From positions 25,251 through 89,250 of the forward strand of contig NZ_AUBZ01000022.1 in NCBI RefSeq assembly GCF_000429505.1: DNA of 64,000 bases, given 5' to 3'. The position numbers and the translations under genes were made by a program. The DNA comes from Aliagarivorans taiwanensis DSM 22990 (lineage in GTDB: Bacteria > Pseudomonadota > Gammaproteobacteria > Enterobacterales > Celerinatantimonadaceae). This document shows positions 33,991-41,913 of this stretch, one piece after another. Every line of letters starts with the position of its first letter. Position 1 is the stretch's first letter. The notes beneath the pieces were generated by a model. The model was not told the origin of the DNA. It did not search any database and saw nothing but the letters and a program-made list of their open reading frames with translations.

Positions 33991-35232
33991 TTAGAACTCG
34001 TGGTCAGCAGTGTCAGGATTCAGGCCTTGAACACCCAGCACGTTGGCGGTTTGCTCAATCGCCTTAGTGCTCTCAACCAACGCGCTAATCGCGCCATTGA
34101 CCAGTTCATGGCCTTGCTGGTTGTCAGGCGCGATCAACATATCGAAGTACACGCCGTCTTGTTCGGCACTGGTCACCATTGCCGTGAGCTGTTGCTCGGT
34201 ATTGGCAAAGGCGGTTTGGTTAGCCAAGGCCTGTTGAGCATCTAGGCCTTGCACCAACTCATGCAGGCTTGGACCACTAAAGGTTTCGCCAGAAGCGCGC
34301 TGGAATTGCCCAAAGTACACATTGGCAACCCCTTTGGCGTTGTAGTAATGCGAGTTGTGGGTATTGTCGCTAAAGCAGTCGTGCTCATCTTCGGTGGATG
34401 CTGCTTCCAGTGCCACCTTCATACGCTCACCGGCTAGCTCACCCAGTGACAAGCTGCCCATGCCAAACAGCATACGACGTAGTACCTGCTCTGAAGATTC
34501 AGCCAATAGCTCGCTGCGGTAATCACCTTGCTCCGACCATTGCGCACTCATCCACGCTAGATCATCCACCAGCAGCTGACTGGCTGCCATCAGATACTCG
34601 CCACGGCGCTCACAGTTACCATTAGTACAAGCCGAGCCTTGTGCGAAGTCACTGGCCGGACGCTCACCGGCACCGGCGTTGGTGCCATTCAGATCCTGCC
34701 CCCACAGCAAGAACTCGATGGCGTGGTAGCCGCTGGCGACATTCGCTTCAGAGCCTGCCAGTTCATTGAGTGAAGCCAGCAAATCTGGCGTGATCTCGCT
34801 AAGATCGATGTTATCTTCACCCACTAGCAGACTTTGGCTGGCGATAATGTTGGCGGTAGCGCCGGGGTTGCCCAACTCAAACTGATAGTCAGTCGCCACA
34901 TAATCGATAAGGCCCTCATCCAGCGGCCAGGCATTCAGCTGACCTTCCCAATCATCAACAACTGGATTACCAAAGCGGAACACCTCACTTTGCTGGTAGA
35001 ACACCCGGGCATTCAGCCATGCTTGCTTAGCAGCTTGCAGGCTGGCTTCACTGGGTGAGGCCAATAACGCCTTGTTAGCTTCACGCAATTGAATGGCGGA
35101 GGTGTAGGCATCGGTGTAAACCGCATGGGCCAAATCGGCATAGTGCTCAGTGACTTGCTCAACGCTTGGAGCGGCAATGGTAGTAGCGCTAAACAACACG
35201 CCTGAGAGAAATACTAACGAACGCATAAACAT
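33991..35232 (-). CDS. Imelysin-family periplasmic iron-binding protein (first copy)
   Basis: A 413-aa protein with a signal peptide (MFMRSLVFLSGVLFSATTIA) and the imelysin fold in two helical repeats. The conserved GxHxxE motif is present as GYHAIEFLLWGQDLNG near residue 166, and CFSDNTHNSHYYNAKGV later matches the second conserved block. Members are iron-regulated periplasmic or outer-membrane proteins implicated in iron acquisition. It is the first gene of a four-gene operon, and a Fur-like box lies 17 bases upstream of the ATG. Confidence 0.88.
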   Translation of the reverse strand: MFMRSLVFLSGVLFSATTIAAPSVEQVTEHYADLAHAVYTDAYTSAIQLREANKALLASPSEASLQAAKQAWLNARVFYQQSEVFRFGNPVVDDWEGQLNAWPLDEGLIDYVATDYQFELGNPGATANIIASQSLLVGEDNIDLSEITPDLLASLNELAGSEANVASGYHAIEFLLWGQDLNGTNAGAGERPASDFAQGSACTNGNCERRGEYLMAASQLLVDDLAWMSAQWSEQGDYRSELLAESSEQVLRRMLFGMGSLSLGELAGERMKVALEAASTEDEHDCFSDNTHNSHYYNAKGVANVYFGQFQRASGETFSGPSLHELVQGLDAQQALANQTAFANTEQQLTAMVTSAEQDGVYFDMLIAPDNQQGHELVNGAISALVESTKAIEQTANVLGVQGLNPDTADHEF

Positions 35233-35248
35233 CCCTGTTTTACATTTT

Positions 35249-35265
35249 AATGAGAATCGTTATTG
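35249..35265 (-). promoter_or_regulatory. Fur-like box upstream of the imelysin operon
   Basis: The plus-strand bases AATGAGAATCGTTATTG agree closely with the Fur consensus core ATGATAATCATTAT (12 of 14 over the core). They lie just upstream of the imelysin start, where Fur-Fe(II) would repress the operon under iron sufficiency. Confidence 0.75.
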
Positions 35266-35282
35266 TTAGCATTTATATTGCT

Positions 35283-35434
35283 ATTGTAAAGACCCTGATG
35301 GAATTAAGTTAAATAGGCGCTTTACTGGTTGGCAAATAATCATTTAATCAAGGGTTAGCGATGTTTCATCGCACTGTCATACTGCTTGGGTTAAATAGCG
35401 CCTGCCAACAGACTTAAACCATGTCGAGATAGCA
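35283..35434. other. AT-rich spacer between the Fur box and a small HTH-like ORF
   Basis: About 150 bases without a recognisable gene. It probably includes the promoters of the imelysin operon (minus) and the small plus-strand ORF. Confidence 0.4.
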
Positions 35435-35590
35435 GTGAACGGACGACAATTTCTAAAAACACTACGCAGAAAAGGAATTCCAGCTTCGGTGTTTGCCCAG
35501 CGTGCAGGGTGCCAGCTGGAGGTGGTTTATCGCCTCGCTAAGAGCCAGCAGGTGCCTGACCACTACTGCCGGCTGCTTCAGCAAGCCTAG
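35435..35590 (+). CDS. Small putative helix-turn-helix protein (51 aa)
   Basis: GTG at 35435 opens a 51-aa frame ending in TAG at 35588. The sequence begins MNGRQFLKTLRRKGI, and its centre (PASVFAQRAGCQLEVVYRLA) has the spacing of a helix-turn-helix like those of Cro/CI or excisionase proteins: alanine at the helix 2 start, glycine at the turn, and hydrophobics at the right places. It is basic and compact. GAGAT upstream is a weak ribosome site. It converges on the FAD oxidoreductase gene with overlapping stop codons (GCCTAGGCC is a palindrome that gives TAG on both strands). Coding is plausible, not certain. Confidence 0.5.
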   Translation: MNGRQFLKTLRRKGIPASVFAQRAGCQLEVVYRLAKSQQVPDHYCRLLQQA

Positions 35591-37014
35591 GCCTGAAATT
35601 CCCCATAGATCTCCGCCAAGGCAGGCGGAAGCTGACGCGCAGTTGCAATGGCGCGAGCCTGTGAAAGGATCTGCTGCTTGTTGAGATGCTTAGCACTTTG
35701 CAGCAGTTGGTAGGGTTTCACTGACCAGCCCAGTTCAGCCAGTTCCCCAGCGATAAGTCGAGCCGCTTTCGGCGCCGATGAGAACTTGACGATCTCGGCC
35801 CGGGCGTAGTGATTATCAGCAAAACTAACTGTGGCCTCGCGGCGGCTTGGATCGCCACCGGGGATCTGCTGAGCACCGAACAGCGCCTTACTAGCCGGTT
35901 CGGCCTGCGAGAAATCTGGTAGGAAGCGCGCGAAGTGAGCAATCGCTAACTCACTACGTTGGTTGAGCACATCTTCGGGCCAGCCCTGCTCGATTTTACT
36001 GAGCAGCGGGCTGGGCAAGCGCGGTTGGGCGCTTTGCTGGTCGCTAGCCACCAAGCCGTCTTTGAACAGGGTGATCTCTTCAGTCATACCATGTAGCTGG
36101 AAGTAGCTATCGGCATAAGGAGTGAGCTGGGCCATACCCTGCGGGGTACCGCGCTCGCCGTGGATGATCACCTCTGGCCAATGACCTTCGGGGCGCGGCC
36201 AGTGGCTCAGAAACGCCGCTTTGAACTCCACCATACGCTGGCGGCTCAGGCCTGCCTGATCGTCGATGCTACCGGTGCGAAAACCACAGGCGTTCACCAA
36301 GTAGTCCACCTCGAGCATTTGCTGCTCTCCACCACGAGTAACCGTTAGCTGCCATTTGTCGCCTTGTCGGCTTAGTGCATCAACCCGGCTGTTAAGCGAC
36401 AGATTTAAGTTTGGCAAGTGTTCCGCCATCAGTTCGCAGCTAGCCGCCAGGCGTAGCATGCTCAGGCCATACTCTTGCACCAAGATCAGCGGAAACTGCA
36501 GCTTGTTCAGATCGAGCTGGCGCGCCAGCGGAATCATCCAATCATCGTCACAGCGAGGCTGCGCAGGCGGGGTTCGCTCTGCCAGCGCTTGCAACTGCTC
36601 ACGCGAGTAGAGGCTGAAGTAGTGCTCCGGCTTGCCGATGAGCTCAAGCTCCGGGCGCTGCTCGATAAGCTGTTGATAGTGGCTGCGTAGATGTTCCAGC
36701 CGAGGTAGCAAGGCTTGCGGCGTACTGGCGTCTTCAAGCGGAAGTGCCAATACGGTAGGACGGGGGTTCGCGCAATGGGGGAAGGCGCTGAGCATCTCCA
36801 GTGATTGCTCGAGAAGATCGATGCACTGCTGGGTGTCGAGCTCGCGATAAAGATTACCGCCTGCGTGCAGATGACACGCCGGAGGGCCATTGACCAGACT
36901 GGGGCCTGCCTCCAACAAGTGCACCTCAATGCCCAACTCTGCCAAATTCAAAGCAATGGTAGAACCGGCGATGCCGCCACCAATAACCGCTAACTTGTGT
37001 GAACCAGCCGACAC
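35587..37014 (-). CDS. FAD-dependent oxidoreductase (DAO family)
   Basis: A 475-aa flavoprotein. The Rossmann FAD motif VIGGGIAGSTIALNLAELGI (GxGxxG type) lies at the start, a glutamate (LLEAG) ends the second strand, and the late part (VSFADNHYARAEIVKFSSAP) belongs to the substrate and FAD-binding C-terminal region. This is the D-amino-acid-oxidase fold; the substrate is unknown. The start is GTG at 37014, with AAGGAG 6 bases upstream. A longer frame upstream crosses a terminator and is not coding. It lies immediately behind the tRNA-Trp terminator on the same strand, so expression either relies on read-through or on a promoter inside the tRNA region. Confidence 0.8.
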   Translation of the reverse strand: MSAGSHKLAVIGGGIAGSTIALNLAELGIEVHLLEAGPSLVNGPPACHLHAGGNLYRELDTQQCIDLLEQSLEMLSAFPHCANPRPTVLALPLEDASTPQALLPRLEHLRSHYQQLIEQRPELELIGKPEHYFSLYSREQLQALAERTPPAQPRCDDDWMIPLARQLDLNKLQFPLILVQEYGLSMLRLAASCELMAEHLPNLNLSLNSRVDALSRQGDKWQLTVTRGGEQQMLEVDYLVNACGFRTGSIDDQAGLSRQRMVEFKAAFLSHWPRPEGHWPEVIIHGERGTPQGMAQLTPYADSYFQLHGMTEEITLFKDGLVASDQQSAQPRLPSPLLSKIEQGWPEDVLNQRSELAIAHFARFLPDFSQAEPASKALFGAQQIPGGDPSRREATVSFADNHYARAEIVKFSSAPKAARLIAGELAELGWSVKPYQLLQSAKHLNKQQILSQARAIATARQLPPALAEIYGEFQA

Positions 37015-37043
37015 CTGATACTCCTTCCGGCATGCAGATACGA

Positions 37044-37070
37044 AAAAGGCCAGCATAAAGCTGGCCTTTT
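37044..37070 (-). terminator. Terminator between tRNA-Trp and the FAD oxidoreductase
   Basis: A perfect 10-bp stem, AAAAGGCCAG (37044-37053) with CTGGCCTTTT (37061-37070), 7-base loop. On the minus strand it is followed by a T run. It lies 5 bases after the tRNA-Trp 3' end and 30 bases before the next start codon. Confidence 0.85.
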
Positions 37071-37074
37071 AATG

Positions 37075-37150
37075 TGGCAGGGGCGGAGAGATTCGAACTC
37101 CCAACATTCGGATTTGGAATCCGACGTTCTGCCATTGGAACTACGCCCCT
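37075..37150 (-). tRNA. tRNA-Trp (CCA anticodon)
   Basis: 76 bases, 3' CCA encoded. The acceptor stem AGGGGCG pairs with CGCCCCT, the anticodon loop TTCCAAA gives CCA, and the T arm is GGGAGTTCGAATCTCTC-like. It closely resembles E. coli tRNA-Trp. Confidence 0.95.
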
Positions 37151-37321
37151 AGAGACGCTGCGTAGTATACCTAAACCCAACTAAAGGTAAAGACCCAGAA
37201 TCGCGCATTGAGTCTGTTTGCGCAAGCTTTAAACAAAACGCCGCAAATCGCTGATTAGTTCACCAAATTTTCGCGAGCCGCGGCTCAAATTTTCGCATGC
37301 AGCGGTTCAAAGTGATGCATG

Positions 37322-37759
37322 TTATGGCTGCGCTTGGTGTTTGGCCTTCACAAAATCGCTGTGGCTGAGATAAATCAGCTCGGCGATTTGCCTGATCAAT
37401 GCCTCTTCGTGCGGGTCGAGTTCATCGTCGGCCCAGGCTATTTCCCACAGCGCCACGGTAAACTGATAGCGCTGCTGATACTCGAGTTGCTTCACAAAGC
37501 GGGTAAAGTCGTACAGCGAGGTCGCTTGCTCGGCCATCTCGTCGGCGCGCGCGAGCAGGCGCTCTGCTTCTATTGTCTCTAACTGAAACAGATGCGCTAA
37601 GCGTTTGAGCATCTTGGCGCGCTCAGCCTCATCGGGCTGATTGTCGGCGCGGCTTAGCTGGACAAACAAGGTGGCAACCGCCAACTCGACTTCATCGCCC
37701 GCTACTGCATGATCGGTTTCAATCGCCGCCTGAATAAACTGCTTTAAGGCTTGCAACAT
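37322..37759 (-). CDS. TerB-family (tellurite resistance-like) protein
   Basis: A 145-aa all-helical cytoplasmic protein with the TerB domain: ELAVATLFVQLSRADNQPDEAE near residue 24 and the matching second half VALWEIAWADDELDPHEEALIR near residue 101. The repeated A-D acidic pattern is the metal-binding signature of the family. There are no other ter genes, so a tellurite role is unlikely; stand-alone TerB-like proteins are common and of unknown role. It lies between tRNA-Trp and the LpxH-like gene. Confidence 0.82.
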   Translation of the reverse strand: MLQALKQFIQAAIETDHAVAGDEVELAVATLFVQLSRADNQPDEAERAKMLKRLAHLFQLETIEAERLLARADEMAEQATSLYDFTRFVKQLEYQQRYQFTVALWEIAWADDELDPHEEALIRQIAELIYLSHSDFVKAKHQAQP

Positions 37760-37813
37760 GCTTGATGGTCCCCAAAAGTGTGTGCTTTCGGGGACTATAG
37801 CGCGAAAAGCTGC

Positions 37814-38626
37814 TTATGCCACCTTAGATTCTGGCGCAGCAGGCTCACGGGTGTCGTGACTGGCCAGCAACTGGCACTCGCCGGCTTTGTCATCCCAGCG
37901 GCGTAGCTGCAGCTCGCCTTCCATGGTTTCACACAGGTAGGTGCAGTTTTCTATCCAGTCACCATCGTTGGCGTAGACCACGCCGTCTTTCTCGAGTAAG
38001 CAAGGGTGATGGATGTGACCGCAGATAATCATATCGGCCTGCTGACGCTTGGCCTCGTTAATCGCGGCATTCTGGTAACGTAGGATTGCCTCTTGCGCCT
38101 TACCGATGCGCGATTTGATGTAGCCCGCCAGCGACCAATAGGAGTAACCCAAGCGCTGACGCCAATCACTGACCACGCGATTGAGGAACATCAGCAGGTC
38201 GTAGAGGTGATCCCCCAGCTTGGCGTAGAGCTTGCCAAAGCACACTTCGTCATCAAACTGGTCGCCATGCAGCATCAGGATCTTCTTGCCGGTAATGCTG
38301 GTATAGGTGTATTGCTCGTGCACCGGGATATCGCCCAGCTCCAAGCCCTTATAGGCCTTAAATAGCTGGTCGTGGTTGCCCGGGATATAGATGACTTCGG
38401 TGCCTTTGCGCGCCAGATACATCAAATACTGGAGCACATCGTTATGTGCGGCTGGCCAGTGGACCCGGCGCTTGAGCGCCCAGACATCGATGATGTCTCC
38501 CACCAAGAAGATCCGCTTGGCGCGGGTTTGCTTAAGAAGATGTAACAGGAACTCCGCTTTGCAGTCCCTGCAGCCCAGATGAATATCGGAAAGCCAGAGG
38601 CTTTGATAGACCTGCTTTTTCGCCAT
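37814..38626 (-). CDS. UDP-2,3-diacylglucosamine diphosphatase-like metallophosphoesterase
   Basis: A 270-aa calcineurin-type phosphoesterase. Metal ligands are visible in order: LSDIHLG (D-x-H), FLVGDIIDVW (GD), PGNHDQ (GNHD), MLHGDQFDD (H-GD) and CGHIHHP (GHxH). The pattern and the long helical insert (YAKLGDHLYDLLMFLNRVVS) fit the LpxH-related subfamily that hydrolyses UDP-2,3-diacylglucosamine or a similar nucleotide diphosphate in lipid A synthesis; it could be a second enzyme beside a canonical LpxH. It is divergent from the CofD/YvcK-like gene. Confidence 0.82.
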   Translation of the reverse strand: MAKKQVYQSLWLSDIHLGCRDCKAEFLLHLLKQTRAKRIFLVGDIIDVWALKRRVHWPAAHNDVLQYLMYLARKGTEVIYIPGNHDQLFKAYKGLELGDIPVHEQYTYTSITGKKILMLHGDQFDDEVCFGKLYAKLGDHLYDLLMFLNRVVSDWRQRLGYSYWSLAGYIKSRIGKAQEAILRYQNAAINEAKRQQADMIICGHIHHPCLLEKDGVVYANDGDWIENCTYLCETMEGELQLRRWDDKAGECQLLASHDTREPAAPESKVA

Positions 38627-38785
38627 AGCATTGTCATCCGTGGTTTTTCTGCAAAATTACGATGGATTTTTGACCGCAATGTGAAGCTGGGATTGCACGA
38701 TGATGACAGTGCTCACGCTAACTGGTCAGTCAACCTTGAGAGTCGCCACTCTTACTGTCACAATTTGCCCATCACTCGCTTTGTC

Positions 38786-39796
38786 ATGGATAGTATGTCA
38801 GCCCCTTCTTATAACAATAAACTGGCAGTCGCCACCATCGGTGGTGGTAGTGGACATTTCGTTATGCTCTCGGCGCTACGCGATCTTCCCGACACCTCGG
38901 TCAGCGCGATCGTCTCGATGACCGACAGTGGCGGTAGCACCGGTCGTCTGCGCGACGAATTGGGGATCCTCCCCCCCGGCGATATCCTCAAGTGTGTTTT
39001 GGCGCTATCGCCCCATCGTGAGTTGGCCCGCCAACTATTGCTCAAGCGCTTTACCAAGGGCAACCGCCTAACCGGCCACAGCGCGGGCAATATGCTGCTG
39101 ACCATGCTGTCGCAATACAGCGGCTCATTCTCAGAAGGGGTGCAGGGTCTGGCACAGATGCTCGATGTTGAGGGCGAGATCTTGCCGGTCACAGTCGACA
39201 AATCCACCTTAGTCGCCGAGCTCACCAGCGGCGAGCGGATCTTTGGTGAAAGCGCCATCGATATCCCTCGCGGCGATCAACGAGAAAAGATTGAGAACGT
39301 GTTCTTAGTGCCCCACCACGCTGAACAAGTCAGGGTCTATCCACCGGTTATCGAGCGGATCAACTCGGTGGATGCGATTGTGCTGGGTCCGGGCGACCTG
39401 TTTACCTCTATCATTCCCAACCTGCTGGTGCCGGGCGTTAGACAGGCGCTGTGCAGCTCCAAGGCCAAGCTGGTGTATGTCAGCAATATCATGACCAAGT
39501 TTGGCGAAACCGACGGCTTTAAGCTGGAAGCCTTTATTGAAGTGCTGGAGCGCTACATCGGCCGCAAGCTCGATGTGTTGCTAGTAAACAGCCACGCCCC
39601 CAGCCAAGAGGCACTGAATAACTACAGCTCTGAGCGCGCCGAACATGTCGCCTTCGACAACTTGCAAGCCTTGCGGGAAAACTACCAGTTCATTCACACC
39701 GATCTGCTAGACGATGGCGAGGTGGTACGCCACTCCTCCGACAAGCTCTCGAAGGCCTTGAGCGCATACTTTGCCGAGCTGAGCCACGCTACTTAA
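38786..39796 (+). CDS. CofD/YvcK-family UDP-GlcNAc-binding protein
   Basis: A 336-aa cytoplasmic protein of the YvcK (CofD-like) family. The signature loop ATIGGGSGHFVMLSALRDLP lies near residue 15, SMTDSGGSTGRLRDELGILPP near residue 48 and ILGPGDLFTSIIPNLLVPGV-like VLGPGDLFTSIIPNLLV near residue 200. Members bind UDP-GlcNAc and influence cell shape and central carbon metabolism. The frame is open upstream to 38579, but similarity starts at about 38786; ATG 38795 is an alternative. It is divergent from the LpxH-like gene, consistent with a cell-envelope theme. Confidence 0.83.
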   Translation: MDSMSAPSYNNKLAVATIGGGSGHFVMLSALRDLPDTSVSAIVSMTDSGGSTGRLRDELGILPPGDILKCVLALSPHRELARQLLLKRFTKGNRLTGHSAGNMLLTMLSQYSGSFSEGVQGLAQMLDVEGEILPVTVDKSTLVAELTSGERIFGESAIDIPRGDQREKIENVFLVPHHAEQVRVYPPVIERINSVDAIVLGPGDLFTSIIPNLLVPGVRQALCSSKAKLVYVSNIMTKFGETDGFKLEAFIEVLERYIGRKLDVLLVNSHAPSQEALNNYSSERAEHVAFDNLQALRENYQFIHTDLLDDGEVVRHSSDKLSKALSAYFAELSHAT

Positions 39797-39879
39797 TCGA
39801 GCTTTTACACTGATACGACCACAGTTTGCAGGGATTTTGGTAGAATCTCGCCGATTGAAACTGTGGTTGTCACAAGATT

Positions 39880-40599
39880 ATGGAACTATCTGACTATTTT
39901 TCGCGCCAGCAAGACAAGCTGATCTTCAGCCGTCAGCAGGCCTGTAGCTTCGCTAAATCGGTCGCGAACGACTTTAACGCGATCCACGATGCGGACTCCT
40001 CGCGCTTCTGTGTGCCCGGCGATCTGCTGTTCTCGGTGCTACTCAACGAGCTAGGCCTCGCCCAAAAGATGCAAGTCAGCTTTAGCGATATGGTCAGCGA
40101 CAACGTACCACTGCGGGTCGAATCTCCTGATAAGGGCCGCTTTGACCTACTCGACGACAACGACAAGCGCTACCTGAGTCTGGAGACTCAGGGCGAGTCT
40201 ACCCATCAGCACGAAGTGATTGAGGGAATGATTCAAGACTATGCCCGTTTCTCTGGCATGAACTTCCCACATATTCTTGAGCCCTTGTTAAAAGAGCAGG
40301 GGCTGATGCTCAATCGCAAGCGCCCGCTGGTGATCTACGAGAGCATGAGCCTGGAGCTGGATACCCTGCCCCAACAGCGCGCTACCCTCGACTTCGACCA
40401 CGGCGATTACCAGCCGAATGGCCGTCGTGGTGTTGCCACCCTGCACTTCACCATTAGCGAGAATGGCAAGAAGCTAGGCCATGGCCAAAAGCGGATGCTG
40501 GTTGGGGCATTGCTGCCCTACAAACAAGAAGAGAGCCAACTGCTGATCGATAGCTACTGCGCGGCGCGCGATCGTTATCTGGCTCAAAGCGCGCAATAA
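39880..40599 (+). CDS. DUF3581 protein
   Basis: A 239-aa cytoplasmic protein of the DUF3581 family found in Vibrio/Shewanella-type genomes. It begins MELSDYFSRQQDKLIFSRQQ and has FNAIHDADSSRFCVPGDLLF, whose pattern (N-x-H-x-D, then PG-x-L) recalls MaoC/hotdog dehydratase domains. No function is established. It has its own upstream region with a -10-like TAGAAT (39841-39846) and no partner gene. Confidence 0.75.
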   Translation: MELSDYFSRQQDKLIFSRQQACSFAKSVANDFNAIHDADSSRFCVPGDLLFSVLLNELGLAQKMQVSFSDMVSDNVPLRVESPDKGRFDLLDDNDKRYLSLETQGESTHQHEVIEGMIQDYARFSGMNFPHILEPLLKEQGLMLNRKRPLVIYESMSLELDTLPQQRATLDFDHGDYQPNGRRGVATLHFTISENGKKLGHGQKRMLVGALLPYKQEESQLLIDSYCAARDRYLAQSAQ

Positions 40600-40626
40600 G
40601 CATGGCAGGGCGATAGCTCGCCCTTG

Positions 40627-41100
40627 CTAACGAATATGCGACAGTGGCAGTGCGCTATGGTGGAACACCTGACGCAGCACAAAGCTTGAACGCACCCCAG
40701 TTACTCCTTCAATGCGGGTCAGTTTTCCCAGCAGGAACTGCTGGTAATGGTCCATATCCGGCACCACTACCTTGAGCTGGTAGTCGGCATCGACGCCAGT
40801 CACCAAAGCACACTCCATCACCTCCTCGTAGCCAGCGACTAGACGCTCGAAGTTATCAAAGCGATCCGGGGTGTGGCGGTCCATCGAGATATGGATATAT
40901 GCGGTGAGTTTCAGGTTGAGCTTATTGGCATCAAGTACGGTGACATGCTTGGCGATCAGCCCGGCTTCTTCCAGGGCTTTTACCCGCCGTGAACAGGGCG
41001 ATGGAGACAGGCCGACTTGCTCTGCCAACTCCAGGTTGCTGATACGTCCATTTTGCTGCATAAGGGCGAGAATACGCCGATCTGTTCTATCTAACTTCAT
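40627..41100 (-). CDS. Lrp/AsnC-family transcriptional regulator
   Basis: A 157-aa regulator. The N-terminal HTH is MKLDRTDRRILALMQQNGRI ... LAEQVGLSPSPCSRRVKALE, and the C-terminal RAM (ligand-binding) domain carries VTGVDADYQLKVVVPDMDHYQQF. It resembles BkdR/Lrp-like regulators of amino-acid metabolism. The ATG at 41100 matches the family start; the frame extends upstream without homology. No divergent target gene is close: the next plus-strand unit is the tRNA-Phe pair. Confidence 0.87.
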   Translation of the reverse strand: MKLDRTDRRILALMQQNGRISNLELAEQVGLSPSPCSRRVKALEEAGLIAKHVTVLDANKLNLKLTAYIHISMDRHTPDRFDNFERLVAGYEEVMECALVTGVDADYQLKVVVPDMDHYQQFLLGKLTRIEGVTGVRSSFVLRQVFHHSALPLSHIR

Positions 41101-41362
41101 AAAAGTTGTCCCTAAATTTACTGCCAAGCAACAATACACCTCAATAAGGCCATTTAGAAGCTATCTCTTGCTTAATAAACTGCATATTCGGCAAACATCG
41201 CAACCACTCACCCCTTCGAAATCCTTAATCTATAAGCACGTTAGAGAAACGCAAACCACTTACCGGTGGGGCGCAGCACTTACCTCACCTAGGTATCGGG
41301 CACTCAACTGGCGATAACTTACCCGGTTAGACCGCACAGCTTACTTCTTAACCCAAGAGATT

Positions 41363-41402
41363 AACGACGCGTGAGGGTGGCCATTGGCCACCTTTCGTCG
41401 TT
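41363..41402. other. Nested hairpin in the intergenic region
   Basis: Outer stem AACGACG (41363-41369) with CGTCGTT (41396-41402), inner stem GGTGGCC (41376-41382) with GGCCACC (41386-41392) and loop ATT. It is followed on the plus strand by TATAGTGG with no T tract. It does not belong to any visible gene. Confidence 0.6.
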
Positions 41403-41523
41403 TATAGTGGCAACGTTCTTGTGCTGTTTGCGCCCAAACCTTGCAATACCAGCTCACTAAAAACCCAGTTTGAGTGCATTTTCAGCAAACAAACTCGATT
41501 TCTGCGTTTTTGCGGTTTAGCGT

Positions 41524-41552
41524 TTGACTTCAAACCGTAAAAAACGTCTAAT
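41524..41552 (+). promoter_or_regulatory. tRNA-Phe promoter with GC-rich discriminator
   Basis: -35 TTGACT (41524-41529), 17-base spacer, -10 TCTAAT (41547-41552), then ACGCCCCG, a GC-rich discriminator as in stringently controlled stable-RNA promoters. The tRNA begins 11 bases after the -10. Confidence 0.8.
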
Positions 41553-41562
41553 ACGCCCCGTT

Positions 41563-41638
41563 GCCCGGATAGCTCAGTCGGTAGAGCAGAGGATTGAAAA
41601 TCCTCGTGTCGGTGGTTCGATTCCGCCTCCGGGCACCA
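41563..41638 (+). tRNA. tRNA-Phe (GAA), first copy
   Basis: 76 bases with encoded CCA. Acceptor GCCCGGA with TCCGGGC, anticodon loop TTGAAAA, T arm GGTGG/CCGCC. It is identical in sequence to the second copy. Confidence 0.95.
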
Positions 41639-41647
41639 CATTTAAAG

Positions 41648-41670
41648 AGCCTCGCTTAGCGAGGCTTTTT
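41648..41670 (+). terminator. Terminator after tRNA-Phe copy 1
   Basis: AGCCTCGC (41648-41655) with GCGAGGCT (41659-41666), loop TTA, T tract to 41670. Confidence 0.85.
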
Positions 41671-41703
41671 ACTAGGTTGCCAGCAGCACTAGATACAAAA
41701 TTT

Positions 41704-41779
41704 GCCCGGATAGCTCAGTCGGTAGAGCAGAGGATTGAAAATCCTCGTGTCGGTGGTTCGATTCCGCCTCCGGGCACCA
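41704..41779 (+). tRNA. tRNA-Phe (GAA), second copy
   Basis: Identical to copy 1 over all 76 bases, starting 141 bases after it. The duplication includes a near-identical terminator. No separate promoter is obvious in the 33 bases after the first terminator, so it may depend on read-through. Confidence 0.95.
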
Positions 41780-41787
41780 CGTTTAAA

Positions 41788-41810
41788 AGCCTCGCATTGC
41801 GAGGCTTTTT
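41788..41810 (+). terminator. Terminator after tRNA-Phe copy 2
   Basis: AGCCTCGC (41788-41795) with GCGAGGCT (41799-41806), loop ATT, T tract to 41810. Same stem as the terminator at 41648. Confidence 0.85.
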
Positions 41811-41913
41811 GCGTTTTAGTCACCGGAAATAGTCCCCGCTGCCTCCCCACAGCTTTTGCCCGCCACAAACTTGCAATGCCTCGCTTGCTATTTTCAAACA
41901 AGCGTTTAAATTC

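Larger units (their letters stand above)
41101..41562. other. Long intergenic region upstream of tRNA-Phe
   Basis: About 460 bases with no supported protein gene. It contains a nested hairpin (41363-41402) and, at the right end, the tRNA-Phe promoter. Several ACTTACC motifs occur around 41257-41320. A small RNA in 41200-41402 is possible but unproven. Confidence 0.4.

Noticed and set aside
35493..35684. 63-aa plus-strand ORF over the 3' end of the FAD oxidoreductase
   Set aside because: It is out of frame with the better-supported 51-codon HTH-like frame and runs antisense through conserved coding sequence.
37322..37759. Tellurite-resistance operon
   Set aside because: Only a single TerB-like gene is present; no terZ, terC, terD or terE neighbours.
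41524..41832. 102-aa ORF spanning both tRNA-Phe genes
   Set aside because: The internal repeat in the protein (ARIAQSVEQRIENPRVGG twice) is only the translation of the duplicated tRNA.
41689..41901. Minus-strand ORFs with RNRTTDTRIFNPLLYRLSY-type sequence
   Set aside because: This is the well-known false protein produced by translating the reverse of tRNA-Phe; not coding.
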